DNA from: Bacillota bacterium
GTDB lineage: Bacteria; Bacillota; Clostridia; Lachnospirales; Lachnospiraceae
Reading direction: 5' to 3'
NCBI GenBank assembly: GCA_023437715.1
Contig: JAEZFK010000021.1
Location: forward strand, 1-64,000
DNA length: 64,000 nt
The translations under genes were made by a program, and so were the position numbers. The notes under the pieces were generated by a model. The model saw nothing but the letters and a program-made list of their open reading frames with translations. It made no database searches and was not told the origin of the DNA. Shown here piece after piece: positions 15,437 through 23,772 of the stretch; position 1 is the stretch's first letter; the number at the start of each line of letters is the position of its first letter.

Positions 15437-17019
15437 TAAATGCAGCGGAAACACAATCGCCAAAATCTCATATTGGGCAGATTATAAATACAGGAGAAAC
15501 CATACCTCCTGGAAACGCAAACCAGAGCGGGCAAAGTATCGTTCTATTGGCGGGTGAGTCTGTTGCCGATAGCTATGTGATTAATTCCTTGATGGATAAG
15601 CAAGGCAAACAATCCAATGTCTATCTGGCGAAAAAGTGGGGTAAATCCTATGTTATAAAGATATATCATAACGGATGGCATCCTTCGAACCAAATGCAAA
15701 GTTTTTTGACGAGCGTCCGTCATCCGAATATTGCGCATGTTGTTGAATGCGGTGATCACGGTGGATACTACTATGAAATATATGAGTATTATTCGGAAGG
15801 AACGCTGGAAGATGCGGGTGCGCTGTCAAGTGCCTGCATTCAGAATGTAATTGTTCCTTCAATAAATGAAGGACTTCATGAACTTCACAGAAATGGAATC
15901 GTTCATTGTGATATAAAGCCAAGTAATCTGTTCTGCACGGACGGAGGTGCTAAGGTTGTAATCGGGGATTGCGGAATAAGCGGTTACACGAATTCAAACG
16001 GAAAACTTGTGGATGCTGTAAGGGGAACCCCTGAATATGCGCCACGCGTTAAAGCTCTCTTATGGAGTGCTGCTATGTCGCCAGCTTATGATTACGGCTC
16101 CTTTGGTTTAGTGCTTTGCAAAGCTGTTCTCGGTCATTCTATCTTCGAAGGGATGTCTGTTGAAGAGGTTTCGAAAGCTTGGGAAAGTGGACTGGAACTA
16201 CCAAGCCAAATCACTGGGCGGCTTGGAGTTTTGATTAAAGGGCTGCTTAACGAAGACGAAGAACAGCGCTGGGGCTATGTCCAGGTTAAGCGGTGGTGCG
16301 AAGGCGAATATATGCGCCCTGTTAATCGAAATATATACGCCAGAACTAAAAAGGAGCATCCAAACAAACCGCTGATATTTGGTAGATTTGATGGCCAGAC
16401 TGTTTCTGTGGTCACACTTCATCAACTGGCACAAGCCATAAAAAATCACTGGTCTCAGGCAACGCGTATAGTAAAAAGACGCGAATTAATTGAATTTGTT
16501 CGCCAGTTTGACAGGTCGCTCACAGATAAAATCAGTGAGCTTGAACTGTATCAGGATATGGATGCTGCTGTATATAAGCTGCTGATGTATATTGAAGATG
16601 ATGCGCAGAGGATATATTACTGCGGCAAAGAATATGAGTCACTTGCTGATTATGTTGAACAGCTGTCTACGGGGAAAGACGAAATTGCAAAAAGGTTTCT
16701 TTCAGCGGGATTGTTGGTATTCTATCTTCGTTACAATGATTACGAGAAGTCACAAATTGATAAACTGGAGTTGCTAATTCGTCGGAACGGAAGCGATGAC
16801 ATGGCGTCCATTTCAACGATATGCTTTGCATTGCAGGGGAAAAAAGCAATAGACATATTCGGAGTATCTGTGGAAACTTTGGATGATCTAATCCCGGTTT
16901 TGAGCAAATGTTCCGTTGAGGAAATTGACGACTTGCTTTGCAGTGATCGCTTCATTGCATGGCTTAACAGGTTGGGGTATGAAAAAGAGACGCGTAGGAT
17001 GAAGGAGGCATTTGTCTAA
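15433..17019 (+). CDS. Ser/Thr protein kinase with extra C-terminal domain
   Basis: A 528-residue Hanks-type kinase. Residues ~48-290 form the kinase: GKQSNVYLAKK (a poor glycine loop), VIKIYH with the ATP-binding Lys at 76, VHCDIKPSNLF with catalytic Asp160, and IGDCGIS with metal Asp179 (DCG instead of DFG). RGTPEYAP marks the activation segment end and DYGSFG replaces the usual DxWSLG. A clear alpha-C Glu is hard to place. The last ~230 residues are helical and unknown. There is no transmembrane segment, unlike PknB/PrkC, so it is cytosolic. With the FHA protein downstream it suggests phospho-Thr signalling controlling the locus. Confidence 0.87.
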   Translation: MINAAETQSPKSHIGQIINTGETIPPGNANQSGQSIVLLAGESVADSYVINSLMDKQGKQSNVYLAKKWGKSYVIKIYHNGWHPSNQMQSFLTSVRHPNIAHVVECGDHGGYYYEIYEYYSEGTLEDAGALSSACIQNVIVPSINEGLHELHRNGIVHCDIKPSNLFCTDGGAKVVIGDCGISGYTNSNGKLVDAVRGTPEYAPRVKALLWSAAMSPAYDYGSFGLVLCKAVLGHSIFEGMSVEEVSKAWESGLELPSQITGRLGVLIKGLLNEDEEQRWGYVQVKRWCEGEYMRPVNRNIYARTKKEHPNKPLIFGRFDGQTVSVVTLHQLAQAIKNHWSQATRIVKRRELIEFVRQFDRSLTDKISELELYQDMDAAVYKLLMYIEDDAQRIYYCGKEYESLADYVEQLSTGKDEIAKRFLSAGLLVFYLRYNDYEKSQIDKLELLIRRNGSDDMASISTICFALQGKKAIDIFGVSVETLDDLIPVLSKCSVEEIDDLLCSDRFIAWLNRLGYEKETRRMKEAFV

Positions 17020-17020
17020 T

Positions 17021-18094
17021 ATGAGTAGCTACTACACTACCGCTCAGTTGGAGGCGACAAGAAAAGCACGCCTTAAGCAGGAATTGGCTGATAGTATTCA
17101 GAAACTGAAAGAGCAGCTTCATGTTGAGCATACCAATAATGTGCAGATGACTGCAGGATCTAACATTGAGATGTCGGTTTTTGTGACTGATAATTCAGTA
17201 GGAGGATACAATAAAAGCGCTGTGATTACTGGAGCCATGCTTCAAGACGGGAATGACCAAGTTAAGACAAAACGTGGTGATCTTGATTTTTCTGGATTGC
17301 TGGTTTCGATTCATAAAAAGCCTAACAGATTGGAACTTGAGCTTGATTCATGGATAAAGAAAGTTAATGAACGTCCAGTTGTGTACGAAAAAGATGAAAA
17401 AGATAGGACGCGGCTTTTGGCTGAACTGGCAAAGACAGTCAAAGCGTCAGAAATTGATATCGAGGATAAGATAAAGTCAGTTAAGATGCGTGTTTCAAGT
17501 TATTTACAAGGGGCTGCCAGGATAACTAAAGATGATGAAGCCCGAATGGAATCAACCTATTATGAGTATTGTGCGCTGTGTGAAATGCTTGAAGTAAAAC
17601 CGACAGAAAGACTCCCATACCGAGTTGAAAAAGAAGTAACTAGAATGACTTCGGTTTTGGAAAAGCGCAGACAAGACGAGTATGTTATGGATGTTATTGA
17701 GTCAATCATGGAAGAACTCGGGTGCAATGCCACGGATGACGCAATGTTATATCGTACAGTAGGACAGATGTATGCAGTCGATGGGCACCCTCTTTGCGAT
17801 GTATTTGTAGGAAATGATGGCAGTGGGATTATGTTTGAGCCTGTTGGAGAATCCAAAGAAGGTTCCCTGGATAGACAGCGGCAAATTGAGAGCAGTGCGA
17901 ATAGTATTTGTTCTATGTACACAACATTGGAGGAACGAGCTGCTGAGAAAGGCGTTATCTTAAAAAGAGTATACATAGAACCCGTACATATTGGTGAAAT
18001 GTGTGTTCAGTCTGACATTAGCGAAAGAAGTGCGAGAAAGAAACAGCGAAAGACTGCGGCCCAAAAACAACGTGCATTAAATTCGGAGGACTAA
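17021..18094 (+). CDS. Unknown coiled-coil protein, 357 aa
   Basis: I do not recognise this family. The first ~45 residues form a charged coiled coil, a mixed stretch rich in Asn/Thr/Gly follows (to ~95), then helices to ~230, a short globular part containing DGHPLCDVFVGNDGSGIMFEP, and a very basic tail (SARKKQRKTAAQKQRA). The globular part may be a beta-rich domain. ATG 17021 is preferred, but AAGGAGG is 12 bases upstream; a TTG at 17012 three bases after that site is the alternative. It sits between the kinase and the FHA gene and could be the kinase substrate read by FHA. Confidence 0.75.
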   Translation: MSSYYTTAQLEATRKARLKQELADSIQKLKEQLHVEHTNNVQMTAGSNIEMSVFVTDNSVGGYNKSAVITGAMLQDGNDQVKTKRGDLDFSGLLVSIHKKPNRLELELDSWIKKVNERPVVYEKDEKDRTRLLAELAKTVKASEIDIEDKIKSVKMRVSSYLQGAARITKDDEARMESTYYEYCALCEMLEVKPTERLPYRVEKEVTRMTSVLEKRRQDEYVMDVIESIMEELGCNATDDAMLYRTVGQMYAVDGHPLCDVFVGNDGSGIMFEPVGESKEGSLDRQRQIESSANSICSMYTTLEERAAEKGVILKRVYIEPVHIGEMCVQSDISERSARKKQRKTAAQKQRALNSED

Positions 18095-18097
18095 CAT

Positions 18098-18631
18098 ATG
18101 GCTCTTTGTAAAGTTTGTACTTGCGGTGAAAAGATAGTTTTTGAACGGAGATTAAGTTTTCCCGACAGCTGCCCTTCTTGTGGCCGAAAGTTAGTTGATT
18201 TCTTGACATATAACGAAGATGACCCTCGTGTCGAGGAACTGATGAAAGGCGCGGCGAATGTAGAGGAAGAAGAGAATAAAGAAAATGAAGAAAAACCCGT
18301 CTTGGGAGGCATAGGGACTCAAAAACGAAAATACATATTAAGATTAAGTAACGGGAAAGAAATAGAAATTCCGGAAGAAGGATGTATTATAGGCCGGACG
18401 GAGGTCGGGGCAGAAGAACTGGCAGAGTTTCCGTCCGTAAGCAGACAGCACTTGCGAGTGACACCGAGGAGAAACGTTGGTGTACTGGTCGAGGACATAA
18501 GCAGTTATGGGACTTTAATTGATGGGCAGAGAATTATTAAAAATTCACCTGTCAGAGTTGCCGATGGTTCAAAGGTCACTCTGTGTGATCTTGACACAGT
18601 ATTTATTGTAAAGGAGGGTGATGATCGTTGA
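18098..18631 (+). CDS. FHA-domain protein with N-terminal zinc-ribbon
   Basis: A 177-residue protein. Residues 4-30 carry CKVCTCGEK ... CPSCGRKL, a probable zinc ribbon. An acidic linker with a Glu/Asn run (residues ~45-65) leads to an FHA domain (~72-170) with the expected landmarks: GCIIGRTE, SVSRQHLRV and SSYGTLIDG (Ser-Tyr-Gly-Thr instead of the common SxNGT). FHA domains bind phosphothreonine peptides, so this is the natural reader for the kinase two genes upstream. GGAGG lies 11 bases before the ATG and the next gene starts within its last codon. Confidence 0.87.
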   Translation: MALCKVCTCGEKIVFERRLSFPDSCPSCGRKLVDFLTYNEDDPRVEELMKGAANVEEEENKENEEKPVLGGIGTQKRKYILRLSNGKEIEIPEEGCIIGRTEVGAEELAEFPSVSRQHLRVTPRRNVGVLVEDISSYGTLIDGQRIIKNSPVRVADGSKVTLCDLDTVFIVKEGDDR

Positions 18632-20466
18632 TACAAGCAGAGAAATGGCAGAAGGATCTGGCTGTCTACCAGGATATCAACACAACATTTATTGTTGAAG
18701 GAAATGTGCATGATCTACAGCCCTGGATTTATGAAGACGACGGAGCTTGTGAACCTATCGGTCTCTCTTTATATCTTCAGCGGTATTTGACCGAAGAGGG
18801 ATATGATCCAGTTATCTTCTATAATCGAATTGACGGCTTTTCCAATCCCTATGCTCTTGATATGGTTTCTACTTTTTATAGAGGTGTATCGTCAGATGAG
18901 AATTCCTCAAAATCAATTAGAGCCGCGACAGAACTGATAAGAAAAACCATGTCTAATACTGTTCGTCCAACTGCTGTTGTAGTCGACCTTGCAAACACTA
19001 TTGCAGCGTCTCCGGACAATTTATCTGATGAGGAAATAGAATACTTTACAAGACTTATGCTTGCATCAAGAACACCAACGCAGGCATTAAGCATGCGCGA
19101 CAAACAGCCGCTTACAAATCTCCTTTTTCTGATTGTCGAAAAGGTTAATGATATTCCTACATGGTTTTATCTTAATAATCCATATGTGAGGACATTGACC
19201 ATTTCTCGTCCAGAGAAAGAGGTTCGGGCGGCTGTCATTGATGCAAGAATTGATACATTGACTGGTGCGAAAGAACTGACGTCCTCTGAAAGAAAAAAGG
19301 CACAAGATGAGTTTATTGCGCTTACTGATGGTATGACGTTAGTGGAACTTTTCGGTATTTTTTCGCTATGTCAGCGGAAAAAGTATACGGTTTTCCAGAT
19401 TCGTGAAGCTGTAAAGATGTTTCGCTATGGTGAGACAGAGAGTCAATGGGATAAACTCGATTTTGAAAAGTTTAAATATGCTGAAGAGTACCTTTCAAAA
19501 AGAGTTAAAGGACAGGATGCAGCTATAAAGAAAGCTGCAAGTGTTTTGAGCCGCGCTTGTCTGGGCATGTCAGGAATACAAGGGGGATCTAACAGTCGGC
19601 CTAAAGGTGTTCTGTTTTTTGTCGGGCCTACCGGAACAGGGAAAACTGAGTTAGCCAAAACAATAGCTGAATTTATATTTGGTGATGAGCGCTTTGTCAC
19701 TCGCTTTGACATGAGTGAGTACCAGCAACCTCATTCGGATCAAAAGCTGCTTGGCGCGCCTCCAGGATATATTGGTTACAGCGATGGCGGGCAATTAACA
19801 AATGCCATCAAATCAAAGCCATTTTGTGTATTGTTATTTGACGAAATTGATAAAGCACATCCCTCTATCCTGGATAAGTTTCTTCAGATACTTGAAGATG
19901 GACGTATCACAGATTCAGCAGGTGAAACAATGTATTTTTCGGAGGCTCTTATTATCTTTACCAGCAATTTGGGCGTTGTAGGCCAAGAGGCTGAGACCGG
20001 AAAACGATACCAAACGATAACTCCGGATATGGATTATGGCACTATTCAAAATGAATTGCTGGCAACGATTAAGGACTACTTCAAATATACAATTCAACGT
20101 CCCGAATTATTAAATCGTATTGGCGATAACTTTATTGTTTTTGACTTTATAGGAGAGAAAGCCGTTGAAGAGATTTTGAACCTGAAATTGAATGCCATAG
20201 TAGAAAATCTTGAACACGAAAAGGGCATCAAGCTTGAAATCCGAAATCCCTTTAAGGAGTTCCTTCTTAATAGAGCCAAGCAGGATTTGCCTAATGGTGG
20301 GCGTGGAATCAGCAACATGGTTGAAACTTGCCTAATAAATCCTCTGGCGCAAGTACTTTTTAAAGAGCGGTGGAGTTCTGGTGATGTCGTTATTATTAAG
20401 GATAGTCCATTAGGTGAAGAGGACTTGTTCAGATATTCGATTTCTAAAATGGGTAGTAATCCATGA
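18628..20466 (+). CDS. Clp-type AAA+ ATPase with degenerate first module
   Basis: A 612-residue AAA+ protein. The second module is a ClpA/B/C D2-type ATPase: GPTGTGKT at 333-340, MSEYQQPHS, LGAPPGYIGY (the Clp substrate-pore loop) and Walker B LLFDEIDKA with Asp405, then SNLG sensor 1. The first ~280 residues look like a degenerate AAA module (FIVEGNVHDL start, VVVDLAN in place of Walker B, no Walker A). There is no Clp N-domain and no obvious ClpP-binding loop, so it is more likely a remodelling than a degrading machine, as ClpV is in type VI secretion. A TTG start is used, behind AAGGAGGGTGATGATCG and overlapping the FHA gene. Confidence 0.88.
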   Translation: MIQAEKWQKDLAVYQDINTTFIVEGNVHDLQPWIYEDDGACEPIGLSLYLQRYLTEEGYDPVIFYNRIDGFSNPYALDMVSTFYRGVSSDENSSKSIRAATELIRKTMSNTVRPTAVVVDLANTIAASPDNLSDEEIEYFTRLMLASRTPTQALSMRDKQPLTNLLFLIVEKVNDIPTWFYLNNPYVRTLTISRPEKEVRAAVIDARIDTLTGAKELTSSERKKAQDEFIALTDGMTLVELFGIFSLCQRKKYTVFQIREAVKMFRYGETESQWDKLDFEKFKYAEEYLSKRVKGQDAAIKKAASVLSRACLGMSGIQGGSNSRPKGVLFFVGPTGTGKTELAKTIAEFIFGDERFVTRFDMSEYQQPHSDQKLLGAPPGYIGYSDGGQLTNAIKSKPFCVLLFDEIDKAHPSILDKFLQILEDGRITDSAGETMYFSEALIIFTSNLGVVGQEAETGKRYQTITPDMDYGTIQNELLATIKDYFKYTIQRPELLNRIGDNFIVFDFIGEKAVEEILNLKLNAIVENLEHEKGIKLEIRNPFKEFLLNRAKQDLPNGGRGISNMVETCLINPLAQVLFKERWSSGDVVIIKDSPLGEEDLFRYSISKMGSNP

Positions 20467-20599
20467 CAGTGCTTTAAGATTGCAAAATTCTGTTTCTTCC
20501 TTTTTGGAAAACAATATTTTAAGATAGCACATCTTGCCCTTACACTATTCGGCGCTGAAGTGGTAAGAGTGTAGCGTTTGTGGCTCAGGGAGGTATATC

Positions 20600-21247
20600 A
20601 TGAAGCAATGCCGAGAGTGTGGAATATTTAGCACAGATGAAACCGTGTTTTGTTCTATTTGCGGGAAAAGGTTCCCGGAAATTCCGGATATAGTATCTAA
20701 TAATATGGAGATACATGTTGTATCTGAAAATGCAGTAACTGCTCATCACGAAATAGCGCCGCTTCTGCAACGTATTGATTTGTTTTTGGAAGATGGGGAA
20801 TTTGAGAGGGCAGATGATTATTGTGAGCGAGTTTTGGATACCGAGCCGACAAACGCCGAAGCGTATATTGATAAATTGCTCATAGAATTCAAATGTAACA
20901 TTCGTGAACAATTAAAAAATTGTTCATCGACGATTGCAGACAGCAAGAATTATACAAAAGCCATCCGCTTTGGAAATGAAAGCCAAAAGGCATTTTTAGA
21001 AGACGCAGAGGAAACAATCCAAAAAAGATTAGTAAAACTTACAGAAGAACATGTTGAACAAGAAAGATTGACAGCGGAAGAACACCAACAAATGGAACCT
21101 GATGAAACAGACGAGTATTATATCGATGTGTATTGTCCTATTTGCCATGAAAAACTATCATATATAAATTGGCAAATCGAGGAGGGCGATTTGATTTGCC
21201 CTATGTGCAATGGTAAATTTGAGTTCAGTGAGGAGATAAGAAGATAA
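20600..21247 (+). CDS. Zinc-ribbon protein with TPR-like middle, two ribbons
   Basis: A 215-residue protein. The N-terminus has a ribbon, CRECGIFSTDETVFCSICGKRF, the middle is helical with a TPR-like unit (DTEPTNAEAYIDKLLIEF), and the C-terminus has a second ribbon, YCPICHEKL ... LICPMCNGKF. GGGAGGT precedes the ATG. It follows the AAA+ gene after 133 bases that contain only a weak hairpin, so it may be a separate transcript. Zinc-ribbon plus helical-repeat proteins usually act as adaptors. Its N-terminal ribbon is duplicated in the next gene, with which it shares a TAATG stop-start overlap. Confidence 0.8.
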   Translation: MKQCRECGIFSTDETVFCSICGKRFPEIPDIVSNNMEIHVVSENAVTAHHEIAPLLQRIDLFLEDGEFERADDYCERVLDTEPTNAEAYIDKLLIEFKCNIREQLKNCSSTIADSKNYTKAIRFGNESQKAFLEDAEETIQKRLVKLTEEHVEQERLTAEEHQQMEPDETDEYYIDVYCPICHEKLSYINWQIEEGDLICPMCNGKFEFSEEIRR

Positions 21248-21459
21248 TGAAACAATGTCGAGAGTGCGGGACGTTAAGCACAGATGATACTGTGTTTTGC
21301 TACATTTGCGGGACAAAATTTTCAGAAAATGAATCTGAAGATATGGCTAAAGTTGCAGGAATTGCAGCAGTATTACAGTACGAAGAATCGAGGCAAGAGC
21401 GTCAGAGGAAAGAAAACCTGTATATCCTCGGCATGGAGGAGTTTGACGGAGCAGATTGA
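21247..21459 (+). pseudogene. Truncated zinc-ribbon paralogue joined to recombinase debris
   Basis: The first ~25 residues (MKQCRECGTLSTDDTVFCYI) closely copy the ribbon of the preceding protein, about 75% identical in DNA by eye, so the genes arose by tandem duplication. After a short helical stretch the frame runs into sequence that looks like the end of a serine recombinase (EEFDGA) and stops. It is only 70 residues and lacks the second ribbon. A truncated but still expressed ribbon protein remains possible, since the start overlaps the upstream stop. Confidence 0.55.
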
Positions 21460-21538
21460 CCATATTACAACATACGAGGACGGAAGCCTGGAATATATTT
21501 TTAAAGATGGGAGGGTGAAAAAGTGGCAAGGAACGTAA
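21428..21538 (+). pseudogene. C-terminal remnant of a large serine recombinase
   Basis: The frame reading IDHITTYEDGSLEYIFKDG matches the usual last segment of clostridial large serine recombinases (FDE.LW..I..I.VY.DG...F.FKDG). It is cut off on its left side by the zinc-ribbon gene fusion and shifted in frame relative to the EEFDGA part. Its stop region contains the GTG start of the next recombinase remnant, the arrangement of tandem recombinase genes at the ends of some conjugative or mobilisable elements. Confidence 0.6.
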
Positions 21539-21684
21539 TCACGATACCTGCCACAATCAGTAAGTTTACAGTCTTTCCTCCCGACAGCAGGAAAAGGCGG
21601 AAAGTGGCTGCCTACGCCTGCGTTTCAACGGACAGGAATGAACAGATGACGAGTTACAAGGAGAACAGACCAGACGAAATCTAG
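21523..21684 (+). pseudogene. N-terminal remnant of a second serine recombinase
   Basis: A GTG-started frame of 53 codons reads KVAAYACVSTDRNEQMTSY near its end, clearly the resolvase-domain start normally written VAAYARVSTD..EQ..SY. The conserved Arg of the YARVST motif is Cys here (TGC), and the frame stops after ENRPDEI. Only the first ~45 residues of a ~500-residue enzyme remain. It marks the scar of an older element end inside the island. Confidence 0.7.
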
Positions 21685-22085
21685 TCAGAAATAAGCTGCT
21701 TTTTATAATTAGCTTTAATTTCTTATGCTTTTTCCATTGAATTCCAATCGGTAGGCATTGCGGATGAATGATCTATACAGGCTTTTGCATAGGCACAGAT
21801 ATCTTAAAATTGTTGTCAGGGTTTACTTGGGAAAATATATATTATAATAAGAATTATTCAGATAACTTGAGCTTACATAAAAATTCCAATGGAAATAAAT
21901 AGAGCTGTCATTCTCTATTCATGATGTTTTGCTGCTTTTGTTAATCACGATATGAATTGTCGGGAGCTTTAGAAACTAATGAACCAGTGTAATCGGTAAT
22001 ATATGGAATCTGGACTGGAAAGAGAGATGGGATTTGATATGATGGTTGTAAGACAGACTGACGTGGATCAGAAAGGATCAAAGGT
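21685..22085. other. About 400 bases without a recognisable gene
   Basis: An AT-rich stretch between the recombinase remnants and the decayed AAA-ATPase gene. I see no open frame with a ribosome site, no clear hairpin terminator and no RNA motif that I can name. It probably includes the promoter of the following pseudogene and leftover element sequence. Confidence 0.5.
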
Positions 22086-23680
22086 ATGAGTGTAAAAAAA
22101 AATCTTACCGATAGGAAATGATGATTTCCGAAAATTACGTGAAAACGGTTCCTATTACGTGGATAAAACCTTGATGATAAAGGATTTTATTGAGATGAAG
22201 GATGAAGTGGCACTGATTGCCCGTCCCAGAAGATTCGGAAAGACACTAAATATGACAATGCTCAGGGAATTTTTTGACATTGATATGGATAGCAGAGATA
22301 TTTTTGCTGGATTGGCAATTATGAATACGGAATACGCGGATCTGATGAATTCGAGGCCTGTCATTTATTTTACATTTAAAGATTGTAAAGGAACGGCTGC
22401 TGATGAACTCTTACTTCTTGTTAAACAGAAGCTGTATCAGGAATATCTGCGGTATGAAAAACTTCTGCGGAATAAAATGGATAAGGACTCTTTTGAATCA
22501 AAAGATTTTTATGCCATGATTCAGGTTCTGAGAGATCCGGCGGCTCCTCATGCCCTTTATTCTTCTGCTATTCAACAGTTGACCCACTTTGTAAAGGAAG
22601 CTTATGGGCTTAGCCCGGTTCTTTTGATTGACGAATATGATCAGCCGAATATGATCAGCTATGAATTTGGATATCACCATGAAGTTGGAACATTCTTTTC
22701 TAATCTGTATGGTAGTGCGATGAAAGGAAACGCTGCATTAAGCCAGGCGCTTCTTACTGGAGTCCAGAGGGTTGCCAAAGAAAGCATATTTTCTCAGTTT
22801 AATAATGCAAGAGTCTACACGGTGCTGCACAAACAATATGCCTCATATTTTGGTCTTACATTGGACCAAAATGTGCAAAAGAAATACGACGGATATCGTT
22901 TTGGAGGCATAGAAATGTATAATTTGTGGTCTGTTTTGAATTATGCGGACATGGCGCTCTGGATAATTACTGGATTAATACATCTTCTAATTTTTTGGTG
23001 AAAAAGGCATTAGAAACAGCAGATAAGCAGTTTTGGGATGATTTTGATCAGATGGCGGAAGGAAAAGAAATTCCCATATGGCTTACCTAAGAGACTTCCT
23101 ATATAGAGAGGGACAGTAATTACAGCTTGTGGGTGCTTCTGGTAAATTCCGGATACCTGACTGCCTTAAGACGGATTGATTCCAATACTGTGGTTGTAAA
23201 GATACCGAATGATGAAGTGATGTCGGAGTTTCAGATGCTGATTGCCGAAATATCGGGAGTTGACGGACTGGATTTACAGCAGATGCTTTCCTGCCTTCTT
23301 AAAAAGGATATGAAGCGTTTTTTGAATTATATCAGAATATTGTCATATCATGTACCAGCTATATGGATGCCAGGGAAAATGCGTATCACATGCTGTTTTT
23401 GGGGATGTGCATTGCGCTCAGGGGTTCTTATAAGGTGACTAGTAACATGGAAGCTGGATATGGGAGGAGTTATATTACTCTGGAAGCTTTGATGCCTGAG
23501 AATAGCCATGTAATTATTGAGTTTAAGCAGGGGGAGGATCTGGAGCGTCTGAAAGAGGAGGCTTTACAGCAGATAATTGAGAACCGATACTATGCGGGCT
23601 TAAAAGGAGAGGTCATCTGCATTGGTCTCGCACATGACAAGAAAAAGTGTAGCATGAATTATAAGGTATTGAATATATAA
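22086..23680 (+). pseudogene. Decayed AAA-ATPase-like / PD-(D/E)XK protein
   Basis: The family start ILPIGNDDFRKLRENGSYYV is followed by YVDKTLMIKDF and the Walker A equivalent RPRRFGKTLNM, then VLLIDEYDQP as Walker B: this is the PF09820-type AAA-ATPase fused to a PD-(D/E)XK-like nuclease domain (VIIEFKQGED ... near 23510) common in gut anaerobes. It is broken at least four times: a nine-A tract at 22094-22102 shifts the frame after the start codon (eight A would be in frame), a shift near 22960, an in-frame TAA at 23088-23090, and a shift near 23350. The role of the intact family is not established. Confidence 0.8.
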
Positions 23681-23713
23681 TATATATAATATATATAATA
23701 TATATAATATATA
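23672..23713. repeat. Nine-base AT microsatellite
   Basis: The unit ATATATAAT repeats about four and a half times without interruption, overlapping the end of the decayed AAA-ATPase gene and lying 60 bases before the recombinase gene. It may be replication slippage; a role as an AT-rich promoter element for the recombinase cannot be excluded. Confidence 0.85.
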
Positions 23714-23772
23714 GAATAAGGTTTCCTGACTGATTGTTTCTATGATACAAGGAAAGGGCGGTGGGTTGACCT

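Noticed and set aside
3819..21247. Conjugation (type IV secretion) module
   Set aside because: Although HerA/FtsK ATPases occur in conjugation, no relaxase, VirB6/VirD4-type, TcpA or MobC-like genes are present, and the kinase/FHA/Clp set is foreign to such modules.
3819..21247. Canonical type VII secretion system
   Set aside because: No WXG100, EccB/C/D/E, EsaA, EssA or EssB-like proteins are visible; only the FtsK motor and coiled-coil cargo are analogous.
23672..23713. CRISPR-like repeat array
   Set aside because: It is a continuous nine-base AT microsatellite without spacers; no cas genes are in the window.
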